A program made the position numbers and the translations under genes. 36,713 nucleotides of DNA from Nocardia kruczakiae NBRC 101016 (GTDB taxonomy: Bacteria; Actinomycetota; Actinomycetes; Mycobacteriales; Mycobacteriaceae), in NCBI RefSeq assembly GCF_001612965.1, contig NZ_BDBL01000064.1, positions 1 to 36,713 on the forward strand. Reading direction: 5' to 3'. Below are positions 16,522 through 24,471 of the stretch, in pieces; within the stretch, counting starts at the first letter, position 1; the number at the start of each line of letters is the position of its first letter. A model generated the notes under the pieces. It saw only the letters and a list, made by a program, of their open reading frames with translations. It searched no databases and was not told where the DNA came from.

Positions 16522-16723
16522 CGCGGCGGCCTGCGTGGTTACGCAGGCTGCCTCCTCCGGCCGCGTCGCTCCCGCTGTAGCTGATCGGCGGGGTGCGCGG
16601 CGGCCTGCGTGGTTACGCAGGCTGCCTCCTCCGGCCGCGTCGCTCCCCCGCTGTGCCCGATCGGCGGGGTCCGCGGCGGCCTGCGTGGTTACGCAGGCTG
16701 CCTCCTCCGGCCGCGTCGCTCCC
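16522..16723. repeat. Three tandem 52-bp repeats with internal hairpins
   Basis: Copies at 16522-16573, 16596-16647 and 16672-16723 match over the full 52-bp core, and the two 22-24-bp spacers are also similar to each other (both contain GATCGGCGGGGT), giving a 74- and 76-bp period. Each core contains GCCTGCGT-GGTT-ACGCAGGC, a perfect 8-bp stem extendable to 12 bp with one G-U pair in plus-strand RNA. The array fills the ribF/mntR divergent intergenic region. The third copy ends 5 bp before the probable mntR -10 box. It looks like a REP/MITE-like element, but no genome-wide comparison was possible. Confidence 0.85.
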
Positions 16724-16728
16724 CCCGC

Positions 16729-16740
16729 TAAGCTCGATAC
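16729..16740 (+). promoter_or_regulatory. Probable -10 box and leaderless start of mntR
   Basis: TAAGCT at 16729-16734 lies 6 nt before the GTG at 16741, the usual spacing for a leaderless actinobacterial transcript. Any -35 region would fall inside the third 52-bp repeat. Confidence 0.5.
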
Positions 16741-17496
16741 GTGCCCGGAAAACGTGATGTCGCCACCCGGCGTGAGCTGGCAGATTCCGCTGCGTCACAA
16801 CCCGATGGGGGTGTGGCCGGGCGCGCGGCGAATGTGGCTCCCTCGCTGTCGTCGGTCGCTCAGGATTATCTGAAGGTGATCTGGAGTGCGCAGGAGTGGT
16901 CGCAGGAGAAGGTGTCGACCAAACTGCTGGCCGAGCGGATCGGGGTGTCGGCGTCGACGGTGTCGGAGGCGGTGCGCAAACTCGCCGACCAGGGCCTGGT
17001 CGAACACGCCCGCTACGGCGCCATCACCCTGACCGACAACGGCCGCCGCGCCGCCGTCGCCATGGTGCGCCGCCACCGGCTGATCGAAACGTTCCTGGTC
17101 AGCGAGCTCGGCTACGGCTGGGACGAGGTGCACGACGAGGCCGAAGTACTCGAGCACGCGGTGTCGGAGACGCTGGTCGAACGCATCGACGCCAAACTCG
17201 GCCATCCCGACCGCGATCCGCACGGCGATCCGATTCCCTCCGTCGACGGCGCGGTTCCCACGCCGCCCGCCCATCAGCTCAGCGACTTCCAGGCCGGACA
17301 GTCCGGCCGGGTGGCGCGCATCTCCGATTTCGATCCCGCCATGCTGCGGTATTTCGATTCCGTCGGCATCGCACTCGACACCGTGATCACCGTGGTGGAG
17401 CGGCGCGATTTCGCCGGCACCATCGCCGTGCGGATCGGCGAGCAGACCATCGACCTGGGCAGCCCTGCGGCAGAAGCGATCTGGCTGACATCCTGA
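16741..17496 (+). CDS. mntR: DtxR-family metal-dependent repressor, MntR/SirR type
   Basis: 251 residues from GTG 16741. The N-terminal winged helix (about 38-100) contains STKLLAERIGVSASTVSEAVRKL (split motif: helix then recognition helix). The metal-binding/dimerisation region has RRHRLIETFL and DEVHDEAEVLEHAVSE, with candidate ligands His112, Glu/His near 131-139. A C-terminal SH3-like FeoA-type domain follows (about 180-250). It closely resembles the mycobacterial protein divergent from ribF (Rv2788). The family represses manganese or iron uptake when loaded with metal. The N-terminal 35 residues are poorly conserved. Confidence 0.92.
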   Translation: MPGKRDVATRRELADSAASQPDGGVAGRAANVAPSLSSVAQDYLKVIWSAQEWSQEKVSTKLLAERIGVSASTVSEAVRKLADQGLVEHARYGAITLTDNGRRAAVAMVRRHRLIETFLVSELGYGWDEVHDEAEVLEHAVSETLVERIDAKLGHPDRDPHGDPIPSVDGAVPTPPAHQLSDFQAGQSGRVARISDFDPAMLRYFDSVGIALDTVITVVERRDFAGTIAVRIGEQTIDLGSPAAEAIWLTS

Positions 17497-17502
17497 CCGC
17501 CC

Positions 17503-18564
17503 CTAGTGCGTGACGAGGGCCGCGGCGCGCTCGGCGATCGCGGTGCCGAGTTCGGCCGTGGTCGCGGTACCACCCAGATCCGGGGTGAGCACCTCCCCCG
17601 CAGCCAGCACATCGCAGACCGCGCGGTCGACGGCCGCGGCCGCCGCGGATTCGCCCAGGTGGTCGAGCATCATTGCGCCCGCGAGAATCTGCGCCACCGG
17701 ATCGGCGATACCCATCCCCGCGATATCGGGCGCGCTGCCGTGCACCGCCTCGAACATCGAGGGCGCGTCGCGCTCGGGATTGATATTCCCCGACGGGGCG
17801 AGCCCGAGCCCTCCGGTCACGGCGGCGGCGAGGTCGGAGAGGATGTCGCCGAACAGATTCGAACCGACGATCACGTCGAGCCGATCCGGATGCAACACGA
17901 TCTCGGCGGCCAGCGCGTCGACATGCATCTGCCGCGTCTCGACATCCGGATACTCGGCGGCGATCCGCTCGAACACGCTGTCCCAGTACGGCATCGAATG
18001 AATGAGGCCGTTGGATTTGGTGGCCGAGCACAGTCTGCGGTCGCGGCGGCGTGCCTGTTCGAAGGCATACCGGATGATGCGTTCACATCCGGTACGGGTG
18101 AATATCGATTCCTGAACCACGAATTCGTCGGGCCGCCCGGGGTTGTGCATTCCGCCGATCGCGGAATATTCGCCCTCGGAATTCTCCCGCACGATGAGAA
18201 TGTCGAGATCGTCCGCGCCGCGCCCGCGCAACGCGGATTCGGTGCCGGGCAGCAGCCGGACCGGGCGCAGATTCACGTACTGCCCGAAGGCGCGGCGCAG
18301 CGGGATCAGCAGGCCCCACAGCGAAATATGGTCGGCGACACCGGGAAATCCCACGGCGCCGAGCAGAATCGCGTCGAAATCGGCGAGCTGCCGCGGACCG
18401 TCGTCGGGCATCATGGCGCCGGTGCGCAGATATTGCTCACAGGACCAGTCGAATTCGGTCCAGGCGATACCGGGCAGCACCGCGTCGAGAACCTTGACCG
18501 CCTCGGCCGTGACGTCCACGCCGATACCGTCGCCGGGAATGGTGGCAATGCGATACATCGGCAT
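17503..18564 (-). CDS. Tartrate dehydrogenase / D-malate dehydrogenase (decarboxylating) family
   Basis: 353 residues from ATG 18564, overlapping the aldehyde dehydrogenase stop as TGATG. It belongs to the isocitrate/isopropylmalate dehydrogenase superfamily: TIPGDGIG at the N-terminus, the Arg pair in VNLRPVRL, VRENSEGEYS, the catalytic Lys in TKSNGL and the metal-binding Asp in GSNLFGDILSD. Sequence character fits the TDH/DmlA branch, which oxidises tartrate, D-malate or related 2-hydroxy diacids with NAD and Mn/Mg. It is the second gene of unit A in the island and probably acts on a diacid late in the pathway. Confidence 0.9.
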   Translation of the reverse strand: MPMYRIATIPGDGIGVDVTAEAVKVLDAVLPGIAWTEFDWSCEQYLRTGAMMPDDGPRQLADFDAILLGAVGFPGVADHISLWGLLIPLRRAFGQYVNLRPVRLLPGTESALRGRGADDLDILIVRENSEGEYSAIGGMHNPGRPDEFVVQESIFTRTGCERIIRYAFEQARRRDRRLCSATKSNGLIHSMPYWDSVFERIAAEYPDVETRQMHVDALAAEIVLHPDRLDVIVGSNLFGDILSDLAAAVTGGLGLAPSGNINPERDAPSMFEAVHGSAPDIAGMGIADPVAQILAGAMMLDHLGESAAAAAVDRAVCDVLAAGEVLTPDLGGTATTAELGTAIAERAAALVTH

Positions 18565-20038
18565 CACAGTGCCACACCGATGTATTTGGTCTCCAGGAAT
18601 TCGTCGATGCCGCCGAAGCCGCCCTCGCGTCCGAGACCCGATTCCTTCACCCCGCCGAACGGCGCCGCGGGATTCGACACCACGCCCTGATTGAGTCCGA
18701 CCATTCCGGTGTCGAGCGCCTCGCTGACCCGCAATCCGCGCCGCAGATTCTCCGTGAACACGTAGGCCACCAGTCCGTACGGGGTGTCGTCGGCGCGTTC
18801 GATCACCTCGTCCTCGGTGTCGAAGACCGTCAGACCCGCTACGGGGCCGAAGATTTCGGTGCCGAACATCGCGGCGTCGTCCGGGACGTCGGTCAGCACC
18901 GTGGGCGGATAGAAATATCCGCGCCCTTCGGCGGCGGTTCCACCGAGCAGGACGGTGGCGCCACGCCGACGCGCATCCGCGACCAGGTCCGACACCTTCG
19001 CCACCGCGGCGGCATCGATCAGCGGTCCGACCACCACGCCCGGGTCGGCGCCGCGTCCCATCGGCAGCGCCGCCATCCGCTCGGTAAAGCGGCGGGTGAA
19101 TTTCTCGGCGATGCCGCGCTGCAGATAGATCCGGTTCGCCGCGGTGCAGGCCTGACCGATGTTGCGCATCTTCGCCGCGAGCGCCCCTTCGACCGCGGTG
19201 CCGAGATCGGCGTCGTCGAACACGATCAGGGGTGCGTTGCCGCCCAGTTCCATCGAGGTGCGCATGACCGATTTCGCGCACTGTTCCAGCAGGATCTTGC
19301 CGACCGCGGTCGATCCGGTGAACGACAGCTTGCGCGAGCGCGGGTCGGCGATCATCGCGCCGGTCACCGCCGCCGGATCGGAGGTGGTCACCACATTGAC
19401 CACCCCGTCGGGAACACCTGCGGCGGAGAGCATTTCGGCGATCGCCAGGGTGCACAGCGGAGTCTGCTCGGCGGGTTTGACCACACATGTGCAGCCCGCG
19501 GCCAGCGCCGGGCCGATCTTGCGGGTCGCCATCGCCATCGGGAAATTCCACGGGGTGATCAGGATGCTCGGCCCGACCGGCCGGCGTGCCACCACGAAGC
19601 GGGATCCACCGGCGGGCGCCGGCATGTATCCGCCGTCCAGCCGCACCGCCTCCTCGGCGAACCAGCGGAAGAACTCGGCCGCGTACGCGACCTCGCCGCG
19701 CGCCTCGGCCAGTGGCTTGCCCATCTCGGCGGTGGCGATGCGGGGAGCCGCTCGGTGTCGTCGAGCAGCGCCCCGTGGGCGCGCATCAGAATCTCGGACC
19801 GGGTTCGTGCGGGCACATCCGCCCAGGCGGCCTGCGCCGCCGCGGCGGCGGCCAGCGCGGCGACGCCGTCCTCGGGCGCGGCATCGGCGACAGCCGTCAG
19901 CGTCTGCCCGGTGGCCGGATCCTCGACCGGCAGCCGCGCGGCGGTCTCGCGCCATCGGCCGCCGATGAACAGGCCGGTCGGCACGCTGTCGATCGCGGCG
20001 ATCGTCGCCTCGTCCGATTCCGTCACGGTGTGCGTCAT
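18564..20038 (-). pseudogene. NAD(P)-dependent aldehyde dehydrogenase, succinate-semialdehyde type, frameshifted
   Basis: Starts at ATG 20038 with GAGGGG upstream. The first frame reads normally to about residue 98 (LLDDTERL). The family sequence then continues in another frame (IATAEMGKPLAEARGEV) to the stop at 18564. One base appears lost in CTCCCCGC around 19741-19746. Together the parts give about 490 residues, full length for GabD-like enzymes. The catalytic Glu (MELGGNAPL) and Cys (NIGQACTAANR) are intact. Such enzymes oxidise succinate semialdehyde or similar aldehydes. The intact remainder suggests a recent mutation or a sequencing error, not old decay. Confidence 0.85.
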
Positions 20039-20083
20039 CGCTCGCCCCTCAGCTCGGAACAGCATCTCGGATCAGCGCTGTCA

Positions 20084-20134
20084 TTGCCGTCACCAACGCG
20101 GCCATGTTATACACATTGTCAACAATCCGACAAT
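20084..20134. promoter_or_regulatory. Divergent promoter with FCD/GntR-type operator between units A and B
   Basis: ATTGT-CA-ACAAT (20115-20126) is a perfect palindrome of the TTGT-N-ACAA type bound by FCD-family GntR regulators; GACAAT follows at 20129-20134. On the plus strand TTGCCG (20084-20089) and TATACA (20108-20113) are 18 bp apart; on the minus strand TTGTCG (20133-20128) and TATAAC (20111-20106) are 16 bp apart. The operator overlaps both, so bound protein should block both. The 15 bp TTGTCAACAATCCGA recur exactly at 25466-25480. Confidence 0.7.
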
Positions 20135-20187
20135 AAGAATCCGGCCGTCGCACGCCGGATTTCCCCGTCGCCGGGAGGCGGATCACC

Positions 20188-21429
20188 ATGACTGCACTTT
20201 CCCCCGTTCTCCGGCAGGCCACGCCGGTCACCGTCGATCACGGCGAGGGCTGCTACCTGTACGGCACCGACGGGCGCCGGTACCTCGACTTCACCGCCGG
20301 GATCGGCGTCACCAGCACCGGGCACTGTCATCCGCGGGTGGTGGAGGCCGCGCGCGAGCAGATCGGCAGCCTCATCCACGGCCAGTACACGACGGTCATG
20401 CACCGGCCGCTGCTCCGGCTGACCGAACGACTCGCCGATGTGCTTCCCGCGCATCTGAATTCGGTGTTCTTCGCCAATTCCGGAAGCGAAGCGGTGGAGG
20501 CGGCGCTGCGGCTGGCACGGCAGGCCACGGGCCGGCCTAACGTGGTGGTCTTCCACGGCGGCTTCCACGGCCGCACGGTCGCCGCCGCGACCATGACCAC
20601 CTCCGGAACCCGGTTCTCGGCCGGCTTCAGCCCGCTCATGGGCGGCGTCCACGTGGCGCCGTTCCCCACCGCCTACCGTTACGGCTGGTCGGAGGAGGAG
20701 GCCACCGACTTCGCGCTGCGCGAGCTCGACTACATCCTGGCCACGCTCACCGCGCCCGACGAAACGGCGGCGTTCGTCGTCGAGCCGGTGCTCGGTGAGG
20801 GCGGCTACATCCCGGGCAACACCCGGTTCTTCCAGGGCCTGCGCGAACGCGCCGACCGGCACGGCATCCTGCTGATCTTCGACGAGATCCAGACCGGCTT
20901 CGGGCGCACCGGAAAGTTCTTCGGACATCAGCATTTCGACGTGCGGGCCGATGTCATCACCATCGCCAAGGGATTGGCGAGCGGATTCCCGTTGTCCGGA
21001 ATCGCCGCGCCGCAGGAACTGATGGCCAAGGCTTGGCCCGGGTCCCAGGGCGGCACCTACGGCGGCAATGCCGTGGCGTGCGCGGCCGCGGTCGCCACGA
21101 TCGACGTCATCGAATCGGAAGGGCTGGTGGACAACGCCGCCGCCCGCGGCACGCAACTGCTGGCCGGAGCGCGGGCCGCGGCCACCAAGGCGATCGGCGA
21201 TGTGCGCGGCCTGGGACTGCTCGTCGGAAGCGAATTCACCACGGCCACAGGCGACCCCGACACCGCGACGGCTGCGGCCGCGCAGCAGCTGGCGGCGCAG
21301 CGTGGCCTGCTCCTGCTGACCTGCGGCGCCTACAGCAATGTCGTGCGGATGATCCCGCCGCTGATCGTGACAGCCGAACAGGTCGACGAGGCACTGGCGC
21401 TCTGGAACGGAGTCCTCGACGAGCTGTAG
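20188..21429 (+). CDS. Class III PLP-dependent aminotransferase (GabT/ArgD-like)
   Basis: 413 residues from ATG 20188 with GGGAGG upstream. PLP-site features are present: NSGSEAVEAALRLAR (97-111), FHGGFHGRT, FDEIQTGFGRTG (231-242, with Asp232 contacting the pyridine nitrogen) and the Schiff-base Lys261 in ITIAKGLASGFPLS. The closest functional groups are 4-aminobutyrate and other omega-amino-acid aminotransferases. Divergent from a succinate-semialdehyde-type dehydrogenase, it probably converts an omega-amino acid to a semialdehyde that the latter oxidises. Specificity cannot be fixed from sequence. Confidence 0.92.
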   Translation: MTALSPVLRQATPVTVDHGEGCYLYGTDGRRYLDFTAGIGVTSTGHCHPRVVEAAREQIGSLIHGQYTTVMHRPLLRLTERLADVLPAHLNSVFFANSGSEAVEAALRLARQATGRPNVVVFHGGFHGRTVAAATMTTSGTRFSAGFSPLMGGVHVAPFPTAYRYGWSEEEATDFALRELDYILATLTAPDETAAFVVEPVLGEGGYIPGNTRFFQGLRERADRHGILLIFDEIQTGFGRTGKFFGHQHFDVRADVITIAKGLASGFPLSGIAAPQELMAKAWPGSQGGTYGGNAVACAAAVATIDVIESEGLVDNAAARGTQLLAGARAAATKAIGDVRGLGLLVGSEFTTATGDPDTATAAAAQQLAAQRGLLLLTCGAYSNVVRMIPPLIVTAEQVDEALALWNGVLDEL

Positions 21430-21465
21430 CGCCACACCGGCATCCGATCGGAACAGGAGATCCCG

Positions 21466-21981
21466 ATGGCCCGATACCTCACCATCACCCTCACCAAGGC
21501 CGGCGTGCGCTGCCGGGCGCGACTACTGGACGACCAGGCGCCCCGCACCTGCGCGGCGGTCTGGGACGCCCTGCCCCAGGAGGGCGACGCGTTCCACGCC
21601 AAATACGCGCGCAACGAGGTGTACACCCTGGTGCCGCGCATCACGGCGGCCCCGCACCGCGAAAACCCCACGGTCACACCGATTCCCGGCGACGTCTGCC
21701 TGTTCGATTTCGAACCGTGGGAGATCGGCAATCCGGCCTACGGCTACGAACCCGGTTCGGCCGCGCACGCCGAACAGGGCGCCACCGACCTGGCCCTGTT
21801 CTACGACCGCAACAACCTGCTGATCAACGGCGATATGGGCTGGGTGCCCGGCAACGTCTTCGCGACCATCGAAGAGGGCCTGCCCGAACTGGCCGCGGCA
21901 TGCAACGCGCTGTGGCTACGCGGCGTCGAGGGCGAAACCCTGTCCTTCACACGGTCTCTCGACGTAGGACAAGTAGTCTGA
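21466..21981 (+). CDS. DUF3830 family protein (cyclophilin-like fold)
   Basis: 171 residues from ATG 21466 with AGGAG upstream, 36 bp after the aminotransferase. Motifs such as RCRARLLDDQAPRTCAAV and FYDRNNLLINGDMGWVPGNVFA are those of DUF3830, a family with a cyclophilin-like beta-barrel seen beside catabolic genes. No known catalytic residues can be pointed to. Its place in unit B implies a role in the same pathway, perhaps as an enzyme or binding protein for the substrate; this is inference. It has no signal peptide, so it is cytosolic. Confidence 0.82.
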   Translation: MARYLTITLTKAGVRCRARLLDDQAPRTCAAVWDALPQEGDAFHAKYARNEVYTLVPRITAAPHRENPTVTPIPGDVCLFDFEPWEIGNPAYGYEPGSAAHAEQGATDLALFYDRNNLLINGDMGWVPGNVFATIEEGLPELAAACNALWLRGVEGETLSFTRSLDVGQVV

Positions 21982-22030
21982 CCCGAATCGCCGCGCCGGC
22001 AAACGATTTCGCTGCCGGCCGGAAAATCGA

Positions 22031-22059
22031 TTGGCGAATCTCGTCGACAGTCCTACTCT
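22031..22059 (+). promoter_or_regulatory. Probable sigma-70-type promoter of the exported-protein module
   Basis: TTGGCG (22031-22036) and TACTCT (22054-22059) are 17 bp apart. The predicted start point is about 22066, inside the left arm of the 41-bp inverted repeat that follows, so the repeat may be an operator or the folded 5' end of the transcript. Confidence 0.5.
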
Positions 22060-22100
22060 GATCCCTATAGTCACCGCAGGGGGCAGTGACTATAAGGATC
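22060..22100. repeat. 41-bp inverted repeat upstream of the exported-protein gene
   Basis: GATCC-C-TATAGTCAC, then an 11-bp loop CGCAGGGGGCA, then GTGACTATA-A-GGATC. The arms are 15 bp with one mismatched pair (22065/22095). The AT-rich arms stand out in this GC-rich context. It lies 35 bp before the GTG of the next gene and just downstream of a promoter-like pair of boxes. It could be an operator, an mRNA hairpin or the trace of an insertion. Confidence 0.75.
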
Positions 22101-22135
22101 GGCACCGACTCGGTGCTCGATGGAGGGGACGCAAA

Positions 22136-22603
22136 GTGAAGATTCGTGCATTCGTCATGGCCGCGGCCGCACTGGCCGCCCCGATGGTGCTGTCCGCACC
22201 CAACCCGGTGGCCCACGCCTCGTCGCCCTGGGGCGCCTGTGGGATCAGGACGGACGAGTCGAAGGTGGTCACTACGTATGGCGATTGGAAACTGTTGTGC
22301 GGGAACAAGAATTACGGTTACCGCCATATCCAGGATAGGCATCAGGCCGAGTGGGAGGGGCTTGCGGACATCGAGGGCCGCAACTGGCGTGACATAGCCG
22401 ATATGGCTATCGCGAAGGCACACGACGCCCCCGACTGGCATGGCCCACAAGGCTCCGGCAAGTACTGTTACACCGGCCAGATCTATTTGGTCAACCATGT
22501 CACCGGAGCGATCGTGAAGACGGTCCAGCCCACCGTGATCGTGGCCGAGAACGGGCAAGTGGTCACCGCCTTTCCTGGAGGAGCATGCCGTGGACAAGTC
22601 TGA
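22136..22603 (+). CDS. Sec-exported small protein resembling RNase-type (BECR/EndoU-like) toxins
   Basis: 155 residues from GTG 22136 with GGAGGGG 7 nt upstream. A clear signal peptide (Lys/Arg near the start, hydrophobic core 6-20, Ala-His-Ala before about 28) indicates export. The mature part of about 127 residues has four Cys (35, 55, 111, 151), fitting two disulfides outside the cell. YGYRHIQDRH (60-69) and the C-terminal strands IVAENGQVVTAFPG (135-148) recall the 'RHI..RH ... V.TAYP' pattern of small RNase toxins of the BECR/EndoU type. It overlaps a small cytosolic gene by 14 bp. The toxin role is inference; no family was confirmed. Confidence 0.6.
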   Translation: MKIRAFVMAAAALAAPMVLSAPNPVAHASSPWGACGIRTDESKVVTTYGDWKLLCGNKNYGYRHIQDRHQAEWEGLADIEGRNWRDIADMAIAKAHDAPDWHGPQGSGKYCYTGQIYLVNHVTGAIVKTVQPTVIVAENGQVVTAFPGGACRGQV

Positions 22604-22955
22604 GCCGAGTGCCGACGAACTCGTGGAGTCGGTGATTCGTGCCGGTGCGGAAGCCGGGTATCGGGTCGACCGGGATGAGGCGGGGCGATTGCGCATTACG
22701 GCGGTCCGTGAGGCGCCGGTCGACCCTGCCTTGGTATTCAGGGTGACCGACGGGGAGTTGCGCGATTACTACACCCGGTTGTCGGCGGAATCGGGTGGAC
22801 CGTTGGGGGCCCGAACTCCGTGGGAGGCATGGATGCTCCTGATGTCTACCCATCTCGACGAGGCCGTTTACGAGGCAGGGCGGTTGGACGGTCCCGGCGT
22901 GATCGTGATCGGTGACACGGGTTTCCGCGCGGTGTCTCGGTCTACCACCGACTAG
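22590..22955 (+). CDS. Small cytosolic protein, possible immunity partner
   Basis: 121 residues from GTG 22590, overlapping the exported-protein gene by 14 bp, with GGAGGAG (22577-22583) inside that gene. It has no signal peptide or membrane segment and is acidic overall, with a mixed helix/strand pattern (LVESVIRAGAEAGYRV; PALVFRVTDGELRDYYTRL). No family was recognised. Overlapping translation with an exported putative nuclease suggests an immunity or specific chaperone function, but the sequence alone does not prove this. Confidence 0.55.
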   Translation: MDKSEPSADELVESVIRAGAEAGYRVDRDEAGRLRITAVREAPVDPALVFRVTDGELRDYYTRLSAESGGPLGARTPWEAWMLLMSTHLDEAVYEAGRLDGPGVIVIGDTGFRAVSRSTTD

Positions 22956-22991
22956 GAGCATCGGCGGCGAGAACTCGTCCGCTCACCTCGT

Positions 22992-23010
22992 CCGGGGCTC
23001 TCCACCCCGG
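22992..23010. terminator. Hairpin between convergent units
   Basis: CCGGGG-CTCTCCA-CCCCGG, a perfect 6-bp GC stem, lies in the 113 bp between the end of the small partner gene and the convergent amidase stop. There is no T-run. It could serve either direction. Confidence 0.4.
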
Positions 23011-23068
23011 CCGGTCCAGGCGCTGTGGTGGTGTCGCCGTCCACCTGGATAGCCCGCTCGCCTCAGGT

Positions 23069-24460
23069 TCAGCTAAGGACCAGTTCGGCGAAGCGGGCCA
23101 GGGCCAGAACGAAATCGTCGGAGTGGCGCGGGCCGACGATCTGCAATCCCACCGGCATCCCCGCCGCGGTCGTGCCCGCCGGAATGCTGATCGCGGGTTG
23201 CTGGGTGAGGTTGAACGGGTAGGTGAACGGCGTCCACTGCGGCCAGCTGTCCATCGAACTGCCCGGCGGCACATCGTATCCGGCCTCGAAGGCGGTGATC
23301 GGCATCGTCGGTGTGATCAGCACGTCGTAGACGGTGTGGAAGGCGCCCATGGCGATTCCGATCTCGGCGGCCACCGCGCGGGCGTTCAGATAGTCGACCG
23401 CGCCGAGCGCCAGACCGCGATCCCACATGGCCCCCAGTCCGGGATCGACGCGATCGCGCGAGCCCGGCGGGAAGGTCGACAGCAGGGTCGCCGCGCCGGC
23501 CGCCCACATCCGTTCGAACGCCTCCCGGGGATCGGCGAAGCCCGGATCCGCCTCCACCACCCGCAAGCCGGCCTCGTCCAGCTTCCGCACGGCCGCCGCG
23601 ACGACCGCCGCGACCTCCGGATCCACCTGGGCGAAGCCGAGATTCGCCGAATAGCCGACCGTCGCGCCGCGCACCTCGCGCTGGAGCTCACCCCGGAAGG
23701 TCGTCAGCGGCGGTGCGCCCGCGGTCGGATCCCGCGGATCGGGCAGCGACAGGATGTCCATCAACAGCGCCACATCCTCCACCGTTCGGGCGATGGGCCC
23801 GGCATGTGCCAGCGGTCCGAACGGACTGGCCGGATACAGCGGGATGCGCCCGTGGGTGGGCTTGAAACCCACGACACCGCAGAACGACGCGGGAATCCGC
23901 ACACTGCCGCCGCCGTCGGTGCCGATCGATACCGGCCCCATCCCGGCCGCGACCGCCACCGCCGAACCGCCGGAGGAACCGCCGGACGTCATCGCGGGAT
24001 CCACCGGATTGCGGGTGATGCCGGTGAGCGCGCTGTCGGTCGTCGCCTTCCAGGCGAGTTCCGGCGTGGTGGTCTTGCCGAGGAAGACCAGCCCGTCCTC
24101 GCGCAGCCGCGCGGTCGCGGGGCTGTCGACCGGCCACGGCGCGTCCGGCCGGATGGAGGTCGAACCGCGCAGGGTGGGCCATCCCTGGGTGAGGAAGACG
24201 TCCTTGATCGAAATCGGCACGCCGTCGAGCAGGCCCTGCGCATGTCCGTGGTGCCAGCGGGCCTCGGATTCCTTGGCCTGGATCAACGCTCGCTCGGAAT
24301 CGACCAGGCAGTAGGCGTTGAGGGCGTCGTCGCGCGCGGCGATCGCGTCCAGCGCCGCCTGCGTGGCCTCGACGGGAGACAACGCCCCGGCCGAATAGGC
24401 GGAGGCCAACTCGGCCGCGGTCATCGCCGCGGGGTCGGTCCCGGTTCCGGGGTGGGCCAT
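23069..24460 (-). CDS. Amidase (amidase-signature family)
   Basis: 463 residues from ATG 24460 with AAGGGAG upstream. The Ser-cisSer-Lys triad is visible: Lys86 in PISIKDVF, cis-Ser at 162 in the TSGGSSGGSA motif and nucleophile Ser186 in TDGGGSVRIP, with the family spacing. The family hydrolyses C-N amide bonds in a wide range of substrates (amides, carbamates, allophanate). It follows the 2-hydroxyacid dehydrogenase by 11 bp (unit C) and probably releases ammonia or an amine from an amide intermediate or growth substrate of the island. Confidence 0.92.
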   Translation of the reverse strand: MAHPGTGTDPAAMTAAELASAYSAGALSPVEATQAALDAIAARDDALNAYCLVDSERALIQAKESEARWHHGHAQGLLDGVPISIKDVFLTQGWPTLRGSTSIRPDAPWPVDSPATARLREDGLVFLGKTTTPELAWKATTDSALTGITRNPVDPAMTSGGSSGGSAVAVAAGMGPVSIGTDGGGSVRIPASFCGVVGFKPTHGRIPLYPASPFGPLAHAGPIARTVEDVALLMDILSLPDPRDPTAGAPPLTTFRGELQREVRGATVGYSANLGFAQVDPEVAAVVAAAVRKLDEAGLRVVEADPGFADPREAFERMWAAGAATLLSTFPPGSRDRVDPGLGAMWDRGLALGAVDYLNARAVAAEIGIAMGAFHTVYDVLITPTMPITAFEAGYDVPPGSSMDSWPQWTPFTYPFNLTQQPAISIPAGTTAAGMPVGLQIVGPRHSDDFVLALARFAELVLS

Positions 24461-24471
24461 CGTGACTCCCT

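Noticed and set aside
16522..16723. A short CRISPR array.
   Set aside because: Repeats are 52 bp, the spacers resemble each other, and no cas gene is nearby.
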